This document shows positions 9,026-18,174 of a stretch of DNA of 64,000 nucleotides, one piece after another. Both the position numbers and the translations under genes were made by a program. A model generated the notes under the pieces. The model saw only the letters and a list, made by a program, of their open reading frames with translations, was not told the origin of the DNA and searched no databases. Each line of letters opens with the position of its first letter. Positions within the stretch are counted from its first letter, which is position 1. The DNA is taken from positions 1,798,001 through 1,862,000 of the forward strand of contig NZ_CP037745.1 in NCBI RefSeq assembly GCF_004345025.1, read 5' to 3'. The stretch is from Rheinheimera sp. D18. GTDB taxonomy: Bacteria > Pseudomonadota > Gammaproteobacteria > Enterobacterales > Alteromonadaceae.

Positions 9026-9679
9026 ATGTTGAAGTTAACTACAGGCTCAGGGCATGATGTACGTCCCCATTCAAACGTGGATACTGCACAGCTAATGACC
9101 GCGCAAGAACAGACACACCAACAATGGGAAGAAGCTCTGACCTTTGTTGCGTTAAAACGTGACAAATTAGCCTACGCCGAACTTTTTAATTACTTTGCGC
9201 CAAGGTTAAGAGCCTTTGGTATGAAGATGTTTGGTAACGAGCAACAAGCGTTAGAAATGGTGCAAGACACCATGTTAAATGTATGGAAAAAAGCGGCACT
9301 ATTCGATGCTACTAAAGGCTGTGCTTCTACCTGGATTTATACCATTGCTCGTAACGTGCGCTTTGATATGCTGCGCAAAAAGCAAAGCCGTAAAGACGAC
9401 ATTAGCGCTGATGATCTATGGTTAAATGGTGAATACCCTGAGCCTGAGTCTGAAGACGCATCTGCACAATGGGATATCCAGCTGTTATCAGAAAAACTTG
9501 CACCACACTTCAACTTACTACCGCCAGCTCAGCGCGATGTAATGGAAAGAGTATATCTACAAGAAAAAACCCACCAAGAAGTATCAGACGAATTAGCCAT
9601 TCCGCTGGGTACCGTGAAATCTCGGATCCGCTTGGCGTTAGACAGATTAAGAGAGGCATTAGATGGCACACGCAATTAA
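9026..9679 (+). CDS. rpoE: ECF RNA polymerase sigma factor (ChrR-controlled type)
   Basis: A 217-residue extracytoplasmic-function sigma factor. Region 2 spans about residues 48-115, with ALEMVQDTMLNVWKKAALFD and STWIYTIARNVRFDMLRKKQ. Region 4 spans about residues 155-215, with LPPAQRDVMERVYLQ and the helix-turn-helix IPLGTVKSRIRLALDRLR. An AGGAA ribosome site precedes the ATG. The next gene begins inside its last codons and encodes a ChrR-type anti-sigma factor, so this is the sigma of the singlet-oxygen or organic-peroxide type. The symbol reflects the RpoE-ChrR pair, not the envelope-stress RpoE of E. coli. Confidence 0.9.
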   Translation: MLKLTTGSGHDVRPHSNVDTAQLMTAQEQTHQQWEEALTFVALKRDKLAYAELFNYFAPRLRAFGMKMFGNEQQALEMVQDTMLNVWKKAALFDATKGCASTWIYTIARNVRFDMLRKKQSRKDDISADDLWLNGEYPEPESEDASAQWDIQLLSEKLAPHFNLLPPAQRDVMERVYLQEKTHQEVSDELAIPLGTVKSRIRLALDRLREALDGTRN

Positions 9680-10352
9680 GTTTCACCCTAGCACTGCATT
9701 GCTAGAACAATTTGCTGAAGGCTATTTAACTGCTGATGTGTCGTTGGCGCTTGCTGCGCATATTGACCTATGCCCACATTGTCAGCAATTAAGCCAAGAT
9801 ATTACCAATGATTTAGCCGGTCAGTTTGTAGAGCAACGCGTTACCACAAACTCCACAGACTGGGATGCGATGCTCAACAGTGTGCTGGCACAAACTGAAC
9901 AAACGAGCATGAAACCAATAGCTAACGAGGTAACATCCAGTAACGCGTTGCAATCTATCATGGTTTCACAACGTGAATTTAAACTGCCCCGTGCGTTGCA
10001 GCGTTTATCGGCGAGCCACGGTAAATGGTTACATTTAGGCGGCATTGCTACAGCAACATTACCAACTAGCAGTGATCACCATGTGTCTTTGCTCTATATC
10101 AGCAAAGGTACAGAGGTACCGCAGCATACGCATTTAGGCCTTGAAATGACGTTAGTATTATCAGGTAAAATTGTCGATGAAAATGGCGAATACCATGCTG
10201 GTGACTTACTAATTAATTCACCAGATGACACGCATACACCACGCACCCTACCCGACGAAGATTGTTTGTGTCTGTCAGTTCTAAGTGCGCCATTACAGTT
10301 TAAAAAGGGCTTAACGCGATTATTAAACCCGTTACAACAGTTCTTTTTTTAA
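9663..10352 (+). CDS. chrR: ChrR-family zinc anti-sigma factor with cupin domain
   Basis: A 229-residue anti-sigma factor. The N-terminal zinc-binding anti-sigma domain has H33-IDL-C37-PH-C40. The C-terminal half (about residues 115-215) is a cupin with PQHTHLGLEMTLVLSG, GDLLINSPDDTHTP and further acidic and histidine residues. In ChrR proteins the N-terminal domain holds the sigma factor and the cupin domain is needed for release in response to singlet oxygen. The start codon lies inside the sigma gene (17-base overlap), which favours coupled translation and a fixed ratio. The length is normal for the family. Confidence 0.9.
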   Translation: MAHAIKFHPSTALLEQFAEGYLTADVSLALAAHIDLCPHCQQLSQDITNDLAGQFVEQRVTTNSTDWDAMLNSVLAQTEQTSMKPIANEVTSSNALQSIMVSQREFKLPRALQRLSASHGKWLHLGGIATATLPTSSDHHVSLLYISKGTEVPQHTHLGLEMTLVLSGKIVDENGEYHAGDLLINSPDDTHTPRTLPDEDCLCLSVLSAPLQFKKGLTRLLNPLQQFFF

Positions 10353-10385
10353 TAGCGCCACTAAAAATATCAGCCTTTAACAAAT

Positions 10386-10417
10386 AAAAAAGCGCCAATT
10401 GTGTTGGCGCTTTTTTT
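10386..10417 (+). terminator. Bidirectional terminator after chrR
   Basis: AAAAAAGCGCCAA and TTGGCGCTTTTTT form a 13-bp stem with a 5-base loop and T runs on both strands. It separates chrR (plus) from the convergent sulfur fusion gene (minus). Confidence 0.92.
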
Positions 10418-10437
10418 GTTTTTAACCCCCGAGTAAC

Positions 10438-12678
10438 CTAACGCAATAGTGCGGTGCCACCTTTTAAATTAAATACTTGTTTAAAACCTAAGCGCCCTAA
10501 CACCTTACATGCCACTAAACTGCGGTTGCCCGAACGACATACCAGTAAAAAAGGTTGTGCCGGTGTAATAACATTATTGATAAGCGCATCGGCGAGTTTT
10601 GATAAGGGTATTTCTAATACGGGGTAACGCTGCGGCAAATACTGGGTTAATGCCCCCGCACTTTGCTCATGCGGCTCGCGAACATCCACAACCTGTAAAT
10701 CTGGCCACTGCTGCATAAAACCCGTTAACTGCTCTACAGCAATAACATCAGTAGCGTCTGATAAGCTTACTTCAACTAAGCCACAAAGATGCTGACTCAA
10801 CTTTTGTAATTCTATTGCCTGCTGCTGTAATTGCTGCTGCCATTGGCCATTGTCTATATTTTGTAGCAAAGCATGAAGTGCCGGCAGTTCTTGTTGTGCT
10901 AAAGCCAGCGTGGTGAAAAAGCGCTGGGCGTAATCATGGCTAGATAAAATTAACGTATCTTCATTAATTGTTGCCGCCAATAGCCGTATACTCTGTGCCA
11001 GAGCCGCCATGTCACCACCAGCTAAGTCAGTGCGGCCAACTCCACCTGGTAAGATTAAGTCACCAGCAAACACCGCACAAAGCTGCTTAGCTTGCTGCAG
11101 TAGAATACTCACTGCCTCTGGCGTATGTCCAGGTGTAGCTAATTTGGTTAAACTATAACGGCCACAACTTAGGGTATCAACCTGTAGCGGCCAGCCTAAA
11201 GCATCGCATGGCTCTTTTTCGGTGCAGTCGCCAAGCAAAGCAATAATTTCTTGGCGGGCTGATAAATGGTCACGATGTAAATGGGTATCTAATACTGCCT
11301 TTAGCTTTAAACCTTGGCCTTGAATAATACTCGCTATACGACTCGCTAATGGTAAAACCGGATCAATTACCATTGCTACGCGGCTATCCTGACAAATAAG
11401 TACATAGCTACACAGCGCTTCATGTTTTAATTGCAATAAACCACTGGCATGAATTTCTAGTGTTGGCGTTGCGTCAGTTAAGACTAAACAATGCTTATTT
11501 ACAATATCAGCTAATGGCTTAATAGCGGCACAAGCTTGCTGACATTCTTGTTGAGTCATCGCTGGGCCAAACGACAAGCGAATGGCACCCTGTGAGCGCC
11601 ATGGTTCCAGCCCCATAGCATCAAGTACAAAACTAGTAGGCACTTTTGAACTACAAGCCGAACCTGAGCTTACACGAATACCGGCGGCGTCGAACAAGTC
11701 CATAATGTCTTTGCTGTAAAAGCCCGGTACCGAAAAGTTAATAGTGGTTGGCACCACATAGGGTATATCACTATTGAGCACCATTGCTGGAAATACGGTT
11801 TTTAATGCCGTAATTAAATCGTTCCGGTACTGCCACAGCACTTCTTCGGCTTGAAACGCCGAACCTTGTGTTTTTGCCAGCTCAGAAAAAATCGCATGTA
11901 AAGCAGCAATACCAGGTAAGTTTTCTGTGCCTGAGCGTAGGCCACTTTCTTGGCCGCCACCGGCAATAAAGGCTTTATAAGGGGCATTTTTTCGTACATA
12001 TAAAAAGCCGATGCCTTTGGGCGCATAAAGTTTATGTCCACTAAAGGGCGCGTAATCAATACTGGTTGTGGCAATGTTTAATGCCATTTTGCCAAGTGCT
12101 TGTACACAGTCGACCATCCAATACACCTGCGGGTTAGCGCTACGAATTAGCTGCTCTAGCTTGGCTAAATCTTGCTTTACGCCGGTTTCATTATTGGCCG
12201 CCATAGTGCAAATCATCGCCGCTTGTGGCAGCATTTTTGTCATAAATGCGCTATCGAGTATGCCGTTGTTATCAACCGGAATGGCCATTACTGTGGCATT
12301 TAGGTTAAGCACCTTGTTCCAATGTTTAAGGCTTTCAGGCACAGCTTTGTGTTCAGTTGAGCCATAAAGCAATAAGGTAGCTGGCCCGACAAGGCCGCGT
12401 TCACGTGCAGCTAGTAACGCTGAAACAATAGACGTTTGAATACCTTCAGTCGCGCCTGAAGTAAAAACAATATCACCGGTGCAAGCACCGATAAGCTGAC
12501 GTGCTAAGGTTCGCGTGGCTTCAAGCTCAGCCTTTGCCTTAATGCCTGTTGCGTGACTACTGCTAGGATTACCAAAACCACGCTGCATAGTGTGCATTGC
12601 AGCTGCCGCTGCTGCTGGCAATACCGGTGTAGTAGCGTTGTTATCAAGATAAATTTCATGATGCAACTGGCTGGTCAT
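10438..12678 (-). CDS. Cysteine desulfurase - persulfide dioxygenase-like MBL - rhodanese fusion
   Basis: A single 746-residue frame with three sulfur-handling modules. Residues 1-395 are a class V aminotransferase of the NifS/IscS type: YLDNNATTP, TSGATEG, ANNETG, the PLP lysine in SGHK216, RSGTEN, and the sulfur-accepting Cys342 in SSGSACSSK. Residues about 405-600 are a metallo-beta-lactamase fold like ETHE1 persulfide dioxygenase: DTHLHRDH (466-471), PGHTPEA (His518), FAGD540 and GGVGRTDLAGGD. Residues about 640-746 are a rhodanese with VDVREPHEQ and the active loop CRSGNRS (Cys714). All catalytic residues I looked for are present. I infer that cysteine sulfur moves as persulfide between domains and may be oxidised to sulfite. 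It has no tight operon partner; fadR upstream is separated by a terminator. Confidence 0.92.
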   Translation of the reverse strand: MTSQLHHEIYLDNNATTPVLPAAAAAAMHTMQRGFGNPSSSHATGIKAKAELEATRTLARQLIGACTGDIVFTSGATEGIQTSIVSALLAARERGLVGPATLLLYGSTEHKAVPESLKHWNKVLNLNATVMAIPVDNNGILDSAFMTKMLPQAAMICTMAANNETGVKQDLAKLEQLIRSANPQVYWMVDCVQALGKMALNIATTSIDYAPFSGHKLYAPKGIGFLYVRKNAPYKAFIAGGGQESGLRSGTENLPGIAALHAIFSELAKTQGSAFQAEEVLWQYRNDLITALKTVFPAMVLNSDIPYVVPTTINFSVPGFYSKDIMDLFDAAGIRVSSGSACSSKVPTSFVLDAMGLEPWRSQGAIRLSFGPAMTQQECQQACAAIKPLADIVNKHCLVLTDATPTLEIHASGLLQLKHEALCSYVLICQDSRVAMVIDPVLPLASRIASIIQGQGLKLKAVLDTHLHRDHLSARQEIIALLGDCTEKEPCDALGWPLQVDTLSCGRYSLTKLATPGHTPEAVSILLQQAKQLCAVFAGDLILPGGVGRTDLAGGDMAALAQSIRLLAATINEDTLILSSHDYAQRFFTTLALAQQELPALHALLQNIDNGQWQQQLQQQAIELQKLSQHLCGLVEVSLSDATDVIAVEQLTGFMQQWPDLQVVDVREPHEQSAGALTQYLPQRYPVLEIPLSKLADALINNVITPAQPFLLVCRSGNRSLVACKVLGRLGFKQVFNLKGGTALLR

Positions 12679-12773
12679 GCAAGGGCTCCCTTATTTATAA
12701 CCAAAAAGAATAAGATATATCGCTTAATAATAACTGCCATCAGCTCTAAGCTCAAGCGTGGTGACGACACAAA

Positions 12774-12802
12774 AAAATAAACCGCCAAAAGGCGGTTTAT
12801 TT
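12774..12802 (-). terminator. Terminator of fadR
   Basis: AAATAAACCGCC and GGCGGTTTATTT form a 12-bp stem with a 4-base loop. On the minus strand it ends in a T run. It lies 9 bases after the fadR stop and so separates fadR from the sulfur fusion gene. Confidence 0.88.
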
Positions 12803-12810
12803 AACACTAT

Positions 12811-13527
12811 TTATTCAATTAAATCTTTAGGGATCTGGGGCCGTAACTCCGACCAGATTAAACCGCTTTCTTTACCGTATTTACGCACAGCAAATACCAC
12901 TTCATCAAACTTACCGTTTTCAGCGTATAGCTTAATTTGATGATAATAACGACGTGCTAACTCGCGTGCCGCAGGATGCGAGAAGTAAAAACGGGCAATC
13001 TTGTTATATAAGCCACGAAAACCATTTAAAATCAGCACATAAATCCGATTAGCTGAATGCGATGCTAATTCATGGTTTAAATTATAGTCAAATGCAGCAA
13101 AGGCTTCAGCTGTATCATCTAACGCCTCAGCGCCAGCAAAAAGATCAACAACTTGTTGCGGATGGTTTTTAATGGCACCACGAATATAAATAGCACTAAT
13201 ATTGGTTCTTGCTGATAACAACTCATCAACCAACTCTGGCATATGTTCTTCATCTAAACGCGCTAGCGTTTCAAGAATATTTAACCCCGAAGTTTGCCAG
13301 AAATTATTTACCTTAGTTGGCTTACCGTGTTGAATAGTTAACCAGCCATCACGGGCTAAACGTTGTAATACTTCACGTAACGTAGTGCGGGTAACGCCTA
13401 TAAGTTCTGATAATTCACGCTCTGCAGGTAATATGGAGCCAGGTGCAAATTTTCCATTCCATATCGAGTCGACGATATACTCTTCGGCGAACCCAGCAGG
13501 GCTTTGCGCTTTAATCAGATTAGTCAT
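12811..13527 (-). CDS. fadR: Fatty acid metabolism transcriptional regulator FadR
   Basis: A 238-residue GntR-family regulator that represses beta-oxidation genes, activates unsaturated fatty acid synthesis genes, and is released by long-chain acyl-CoA. The N-terminal winged helix has [15 protein letters not shown] and [20 protein letters not shown]. The C-terminal acyl-CoA-binding FCD-type domain includes [15 protein letters not shown] and the ARRYYHQI stretch. The length matches E. coli FadR. It is divergent from dsbB across 171 bases. A sequence fitting the FadR operator is present before fadI at 32670-32684 in this same window. Confidence 0.95.
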   Translation of the reverse strand: MTNLIKAQSPAGFAEEYIVDSIWNGKFAPGSILPAERELSELIGVTRTTLREVLQRLARDGWLTIQHGKPTKVNNFWQTSGLNILETLARLDEEHMPELVDELLSARTNISAIYIRGAIKNHPQQVVDLFAGAEALDDTAEAFAAFDYNLNHELASHSANRIYVLILNGFRGLYNKIARFYFSHPAARELARRYYHQIKLYAENGKFDEVVFAVRKYGKESGLIWSELRPQIPKDLIE

Positions 13528-13698
13528 GCGGATCTATCCGTCTTCTGGTTTACAAATTTGCACTGATTGTACCAGAGCGCCATCAGTTAACAAGACACAG
13601 TCAAAAAATAGCCGGCTGTACGAGCCGATTGTACATTGTTAATAAATGCCGTAAATTAGCGACAGCACACGAAAAAATCCCGTTGAGAAGGATAAAAA

Positions 13699-14235
13699 AT
13701 GCTACAAAATTTCAAACGTTTATCGAAGCAACGCTGGGCTTGGGCGTTAGTTGCTTTATCTTGTTTAACATTATTAGGTACCGCGTTGTATTTCCAATAC
13801 GGCCTTAATATGCAGCCCTGCATTAAATGTATTTATGTGCGTAGCGGTTTCGCTGGCATTCTATTAGCAAGCCTTATCGGATTTTTAGCGCCAGCGTCTA
13901 TGCTGCTGCGTGTTACCGCGCTGCTAGGTATGTTAGCAGCGGCTATATTTGGCATATTCCAAGCTAATGAGCTGTTAGAGATTGAACAAATGCTGGCAGA
14001 AGGTGGCTTTTTTAGTTGTGCCCTATTTGCTGATTTTCCTCAGTGGATGCCACTAGATAAATGGTTACCCGAAGTATTTGAACCTACCGGCAGTTGTGGC
14101 GACACCAACTGGCAACTGCTTGATAAAAGCATGGCGTTTTGGAGTGCAGTAGCACTGTATAGCTATGCAACTGTAGCAGCAGTAATGCTATTAGTTCAGC
14201 CAGTTAGGCTAAGTGCCAATCCTTACCGCGGTTAA
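13699..14235 (+). CDS. dsbB: Disulfide bond formation protein DsbB
   Basis: A 178-residue inner-membrane quinone reductase that reoxidises DsbA. The first periplasmic loop has the redox pair Cys41 and Cys44 in QPCIKCIYVR. The second loop has Cys107 and Cys133. Four transmembrane helices fit residues 14-32, 48-66, 70-88 and 146-166. The spacing of the four cysteines is nearly that of E. coli DsbB. A GAGAAGGAT ribosome site precedes the ATG. A palindrome follows the stop codon. Confidence 0.96.
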   Translation: MLQNFKRLSKQRWAWALVALSCLTLLGTALYFQYGLNMQPCIKCIYVRSGFAGILLASLIGFLAPASMLLRVTALLGMLAAAIFGIFQANELLEIEQMLAEGGFFSCALFADFPQWMPLDKWLPEVFEPTGSCGDTNWQLLDKSMAFWSAVALYSYATVAAVMLLVQPVRLSANPYRG

Positions 14236-14259
14236 TTTGCTCTGTTATACTGATTATTA

Positions 14260-14290
14260 GATTTAGCCGCACTTAACGTGCGGCTAAATC
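14260..14290 (+). terminator. Inverted repeat between dsbB and the ene-reductase gene
   Basis: GATTTAGCCGCAC and GTGCGGCTAAATC form a perfect 13-bp stem with a 5-base loop between two convergent genes. There is no clear T run, so it is a likely but not typical terminator. Confidence 0.6.
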
Positions 14291-14296
14291 TATCTA

Positions 14297-15349
14297 TTAC
14301 TCTAATGTTGGATAATCGGTATAACCTTGCTCACCATCACTGTAAAACAATTCTGGTTTAGCCGCATTTAGCGGCGCGTCTATAGCAAACCGCTGCACGA
14401 GATCAGGGTTAGCAATGTAAGGCACGCCAAAGGCAACCGCATCCGCTATACCATCAGCTAAAGCTTGGTTTGCTGAGGCTAAATCAAATTTCTCGTTACT
14501 TATGTACACGCCGCCGAATTGCTGTTTAAGTATTGGGCCTAAGCTGTCATCTGCTTGGGCTTCACGCGCACAAATAAAAGCGATTTTACGCTTACCAAGT
14601 TGACGCGCAACATAAGCAAAGGTATCAGCGCGCTGTGAGTCGCCCATAGAATGCGAATCGGCTCGTGGTGCTAAATGCATACCTACTCGTCCTGCGCCCC
14701 ATACTGAAATCACTGCATCAGTAACCTCGAGCATTAAGCGCGCACGATTTTCAATGCTGCCACCGTAGTTATCAGTGCGTTGGTTAGTACTGTCTTGTAA
14801 AAATTGATCTAATAAATAGCCATTAGCGCCGTGTATTTCAACACCATCAAACCCTGCTAACTTGGCATTTTCAGCGCCTTTACGATACGCCTCTACTATT
14901 GCCGCAAGTTCTTTAGTTTCTAAAGCACGCGGTGTGACATAAGCTTTTTTCGGCCGCATTAAACTAACATGCCCTTGTGCGGCAATAGCGCTAGGCGCAA
15001 CCGGTAATTCACCATTTAAATAAAACGGATCGGAAATACGGCCCACGTGCCACAACTGCAGCATGATTTTTCCGCCAAGCTGATGTACGGCATCGACTAT
15101 TTTGCGCCAACCAGCAACCTGTTGCTCAGACCAAATACCCGGTGTTTTAGGATAGCCCACGCCCATTGGCGTAACGGCAGTGGCTTCGGTTAAAATTAAA
15201 CCGGCACTAGCCCGTTGACGGTAATACTCAATCATTAATTCATTGGGTACTCTATCTTCGCTGGCTCGACAGCGAGTTAAAGGTGCCATAATAATACGGT
15301 TAGAAAGTTGTAAATCACCCAATTGCAGTGGGTCGAATAAAGTTGGCAT
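14297..15349 (-). CDS. nemA: Old yellow enzyme-family alkene reductase
   Basis: A 350-residue FMN-dependent (beta/alpha)8-barrel oxidoreductase that reduces activated alkenes such as N-ethylmaleimide. Family marks are APLTRCRA near residue 23, the substrate-binding HGANGYLLDQF with the conserved His/Asn pair near residue 183, and NQRTDNYGGSIENRARL near residue 198. The later VGMHLAPR replaces the more usual VGLRLSP form, still in family range. It starts 43 bases after a GNAT gene on the same strand with an AGGA ribosome site, so the two may be co-transcribed. Confidence 0.9.
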   Translation of the reverse strand: MPTLFDPLQLGDLQLSNRIIMAPLTRCRASEDRVPNELMIEYYRQRASAGLILTEATAVTPMGVGYPKTPGIWSEQQVAGWRKIVDAVHQLGGKIMLQLWHVGRISDPFYLNGELPVAPSAIAAQGHVSLMRPKKAYVTPRALETKELAAIVEAYRKGAENAKLAGFDGVEIHGANGYLLDQFLQDSTNQRTDNYGGSIENRARLMLEVTDAVISVWGAGRVGMHLAPRADSHSMGDSQRADTFAYVARQLGKRKIAFICAREAQADDSLGPILKQQFGGVYISNEKFDLASANQALADGIADAVAFGVPYIANPDLVQRFAIDAPLNAAKPELFYSDGEQGYTDYPTLE

Positions 15350-15392
15350 CTGTAATCCTATTAAAACCTAGTTCTGTGAAAGCATAACTCAA

Positions 15393-15860
15393 TTAACTAA
15401 CCCGTTTTTCCATGACAAAATTGGTTAAGGTTACACCGTGAATTTCAACCTGCTGTTCTGTGACAATATGAAAACCACTACGCAAAAAAAACGGTTTAGC
15501 CGTAATACTGACATTCGCATAAAAGCGTTTTACACCATAACGGCGCCCCATTTTCAGCAAGTGCTGCATCAAAGCTTTGCCTACGCCTTTGCCTTGATAA
15601 TCTTGATGGCAAAAAAAGTAATCAATGTAGCCGTCAGCTTGTACATCAGCAAAGCCGACTATCTGCTCATTATGCACAGCAACAAAGGGTTCGCTTTGTG
15701 CCATCCGTCTGGTCCATACATTAATATCAAACCGCGTTGGCGCCCACGCCGCACATTGCTCGGCGCTATAATCACCAACGTTTACATTACGTATCGTGTT
15801 ATAAAATAGTTCACGTAACTGTGGCTCTTCACCAGGTTGATAAGGGCGAATTTGGTACAT
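15393..15860 (-). CDS. GNAT-family N-acetyltransferase
   Basis: A 155-residue acetyltransferase. The acetyl-CoA loop is HQDYQGKGVGKALMQHLL near residue 97, followed by FYANVSITAKPFFLRSGF and a C-terminal VMEK strand. The substrate is unknown. A frame could open 12 codons earlier, but the ATG at 15860 has an AAAGGTG ribosome site 6 bases upstream and gives the normal GNAT N-terminus (MYQIRPYQPGEE). It may share a transcript with the ene-reductase gene downstream. Confidence 0.85.
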   Translation of the reverse strand: MYQIRPYQPGEEPQLRELFYNTIRNVNVGDYSAEQCAAWAPTRFDINVWTRRMAQSEPFVAVHNEQIVGFADVQADGYIDYFFCHQDYQGKGVGKALMQHLLKMGRRYGVKRFYANVSITAKPFFLRSGFHIVTEQQVEIHGVTLTNFVMEKRVS

Positions 15861-15912
15861 ACAACACCTTTTAATAACTCGAATAACAATTAACACTATT
15901 TTAGTGCGGCAA

Positions 15913-15945
15913 AAACAATAAGGCCCTGCATTGCAGGGCCTTATT
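15913..15945 (-). terminator. Terminator of fklB
   Basis: AATAAGGCCCTGCA and TGCAGGGCCTTATT form a near-perfect 14-bp palindrome 16 bases past the fklB stop. On the minus strand a T-rich stretch follows. Confidence 0.8.
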
Positions 15946-15961
15946 TACTAAGCTCGCTGTA

Positions 15962-16579
15962 TTACAGAATAGCTAACAGTTCTACATCAAAAATTAGTGC
16001 GCTAAAAGGAGCAATTGCATTACCTGCGCCACGCTCGCCGTAAGCAAGTTCGTGAGGAATATATAAGCGCAATTTGGCACCTGGTGACATCAGTTGTAAA
16101 GCTTCAGTCCAGCCGGCAATAACGCCTGATACTGGAAACTCAGCTGGCTCGCCACGCTGATATGAGCTGTCAAATACCGTACCGTCAATTAGCGTGCCGT
16201 GATAATGCGTGCGCACGGTTGAGTCGCGGCTTGGTTTTTCACCGTCAGCTGCTACCAATACTTCGTACTGTAAACCTGATTCCGTAACCGTAATTTCTGC
16301 ACGCTTAGCGTTTTCTGCTAAGAAGGCTTCACCTGCATCGGCCAATAATACGGCTTTTTCAGCTTGCTCTGCTTGCATACGTTCGCTAATTACTTTGAAC
16401 GCATCACGAATTTGCTCGTCGCTTACTTCTGGCGTTTTCTCAGAAAAGGCGGCAATAACACCAGCGGCAACGGCATCAATATCTAAACCGTCAAACGGGT
16501 TATCTGCAAGCTGCTGGCCCATTTGTAAGCCAATACCGTAACTAGCGTGTTGTTCAAGCTTTGTATATTTATCTGACAT
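15962..16579 (-). CDS. fklB: FKBP-type peptidyl-prolyl cis-trans isomerase FklB
   Basis: A 205-residue prolyl isomerase. The N-terminal dimerisation part has ASYGIGLQMGQQL. The C-terminal FKBP domain (about residues 100-205) has TVRTHYHGTLIDGTVFDSS, VIAGWTEALQLM and IPHELAYGERGAG. The domain order and length match FklB/FkpA. No signal peptide is seen, so it is cytoplasmic like FklB. A GTG at 16588 could extend it by three codons; the ATG at 16579 gives the better family alignment. Confidence 0.92.
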   Translation of the reverse strand: MSDKYTKLEQHASYGIGLQMGQQLADNPFDGLDIDAVAAGVIAAFSEKTPEVSDEQIRDAFKVISERMQAEQAEKAVLLADAGEAFLAENAKRAEITVTESGLQYEVLVAADGEKPSRDSTVRTHYHGTLIDGTVFDSSYQRGEPAEFPVSGVIAGWTEALQLMSPGAKLRLYIPHELAYGERGAGNAIAPFSALIFDVELLAIL

Positions 16580-16667
16580 GAGTTTCACTTATGCTGACGA
16601 AGCTTTTCGCTTCGGGTTAAAAAAGTGCCGCTATATTAGCGCAAAAGCAGATCAATGTCTTGTCGGC

Positions 16668-16958
16668 TTATGCGGCAAGCTGCTGAGCTTGTGACCAGAT
16701 CTTATTAACATGCTGCTGATCTTCCGGGTTTAGCTCACCATTACCTATTGCTAACTCCAAGGTATTATTTACTTGGGTTATTACGTCGATAGCAGCAAAA
16801 GGCTCGCCATCTACCTGCAATGTGCCGACGGCTAAATCAAAGTGGCCGCGTAAATAACCTGAGGCAAATAGCTCATCGTCAGTTGCCACTGGCACTATGG
16901 CATCAAATAACTCCGCTACCGCATTAATAAATTGCTCAGGTATTGCTAATGCACTCAT
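16668..16958 (-). CDS. yfcL: YfcL family protein
   Basis: A 96-residue protein recognised by the ATDDELFASGYLRGHFDLAV block, which is nearly identical in E. coli YfcL. The molecular function is not known. The ATG at 16958 has a GAGGA ribosome site 6 bases upstream and follows directly on the stop of the kinase gene (bases 16960-16962). The alternative start at 16970 lies within that gene and lacks such a site. It belongs to the prmB-aroC gene run as in E. coli. Confidence 0.88.
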   Translation of the reverse strand: MSALAIPEQFINAVAELFDAIVPVATDDELFASGYLRGHFDLAVGTLQVDGEPFAAIDVITQVNNTLELAIGNGELNPEDQQHVNKIWSQAQQLAA

Positions 16959-16959
16959 G

Positions 16960-18090
16960 TTATTCCTCATCTTCGTACCCTAAGCGGTACATTACGTAAT
17001 CATTATAACCAGTCAAAATATTAATTAAGCCGGTTAACTGCTTATCTAAGGTGCTATCGCCAGTATCAGCAATTAATGGCCTGCCCTCTAATTGTTGTAA
17101 CTTGGCTTTATCGGCAATAAGTAAAATATTTTCTCGGCCAATAGCGCGAATAACCGCAGGTGATAATTGCTGATTACCTCGACCGAATATATGGCCCTGC
17201 CCACCAATTAGCGTAATAATTAACTGGCTATGGTAATCGCTAACCAATGCCAATAATTGGTTGGCTGTAACGTCTTTGGCAATTAATTGGCCATTTTCTA
17301 CTACGTCTACGCCCAATAAGGTATTGTCTAGGCCAAGTTCGGCCATAACGGCGGCAACAGTTGAGCCTGAACCCATAACATAACGTACGTTGTCATCCAT
17401 CTGGCTAGTGACATACGCGGCTAAATCGGCCAAAACCAACTCTTCCGATTCACGACCACCCATTTTTACACTTTGTACATAGCGTAACTGCGCGGGAATG
17501 CGCATTTCACCAAAACGACGGGCTTTTACTATACCCGCGCTAAATGCCTGCTCGTCAATATCCATGACAGGAGCTTCGCTTAACGAAACCAGCTCGCCGG
17601 TAACCAGTTTAGCCACCAACTTACCCGCAGCCTGAGGCGATATAGCATAAACTCCAGAATGAATTTTCACTCCAGCTGGCACACCTAACACGGTTGTATG
17701 CTCTGACACCGCTGTGCAGATATTACGAGCAGTACCGTCACCGCCGGCGAACAGCAATAAATCAACGCCCTGCTCAGCTATTAACTTAGCTGCGATTTCA
17801 GTATCGCGCGCAGTTGAAGGTAAAGTGCTACTGCGATAAATAATCTGATGACTAAAACCAAGCTCAAGACAAACATTTTCGCCCATATCGCCAGCGACGG
17901 TAAGCACTTCAACTAGGTGTTTTTGTGGCAATAGCTCTTGTAATGCGGTTTTTACTCGATTCATCGCTTGAGGCACGGCACCTAATGCTAACGCCTGCTC
18001 TGCCTTATCGTCAGAGCCTTTTAAACCGACACTGCCACCTAAACCAGCTAACGGGTTAATAATTAACCCTAAGCGAAACACACTTGCCAT
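16960..18090 (-). CDS. ATP-NAD kinase family protein (COG3199 type)
   Basis: A 376-residue protein with an NAD-kinase-like N-terminal domain. It opens with RLGLIINPLAGLGGSVGLKG, and LLLFAGGDGTARNI near residue 112 is the GGDG nucleotide-binding motif. A following segment VLGVPAGVKIHSGVYA is typical of this family. The C-terminal half has GQGHIFGRGNQQLSP. It is longer than classical NadK and belongs to the uncharacterised COG3199 group, so the phosphate acceptor is not certain. It is tightly linked to yfcL downstream. Confidence 0.85.
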   Translation of the reverse strand: MASVFRLGLIINPLAGLGGSVGLKGSDDKAEQALALGAVPQAMNRVKTALQELLPQKHLVEVLTVAGDMGENVCLELGFSHQIIYRSSTLPSTARDTEIAAKLIAEQGVDLLLFAGGDGTARNICTAVSEHTTVLGVPAGVKIHSGVYAISPQAAGKLVAKLVTGELVSLSEAPVMDIDEQAFSAGIVKARRFGEMRIPAQLRYVQSVKMGGRESEELVLADLAAYVTSQMDDNVRYVMGSGSTVAAVMAELGLDNTLLGVDVVENGQLIAKDVTANQLLALVSDYHSQLIITLIGGQGHIFGRGNQQLSPAVIRAIGRENILLIADKAKLQQLEGRPLIADTGDSTLDKQLTGLINILTGYNDYVMYRLGYEDEE

Positions 18091-18174
18091 ATTGCGATAC
18101 CTTTACAGCGCTAAAAATGGGCGCCATTGTAAGGCGTAATGTTACTTTTTTACAGCCCAACTTTTTATGGTTTA

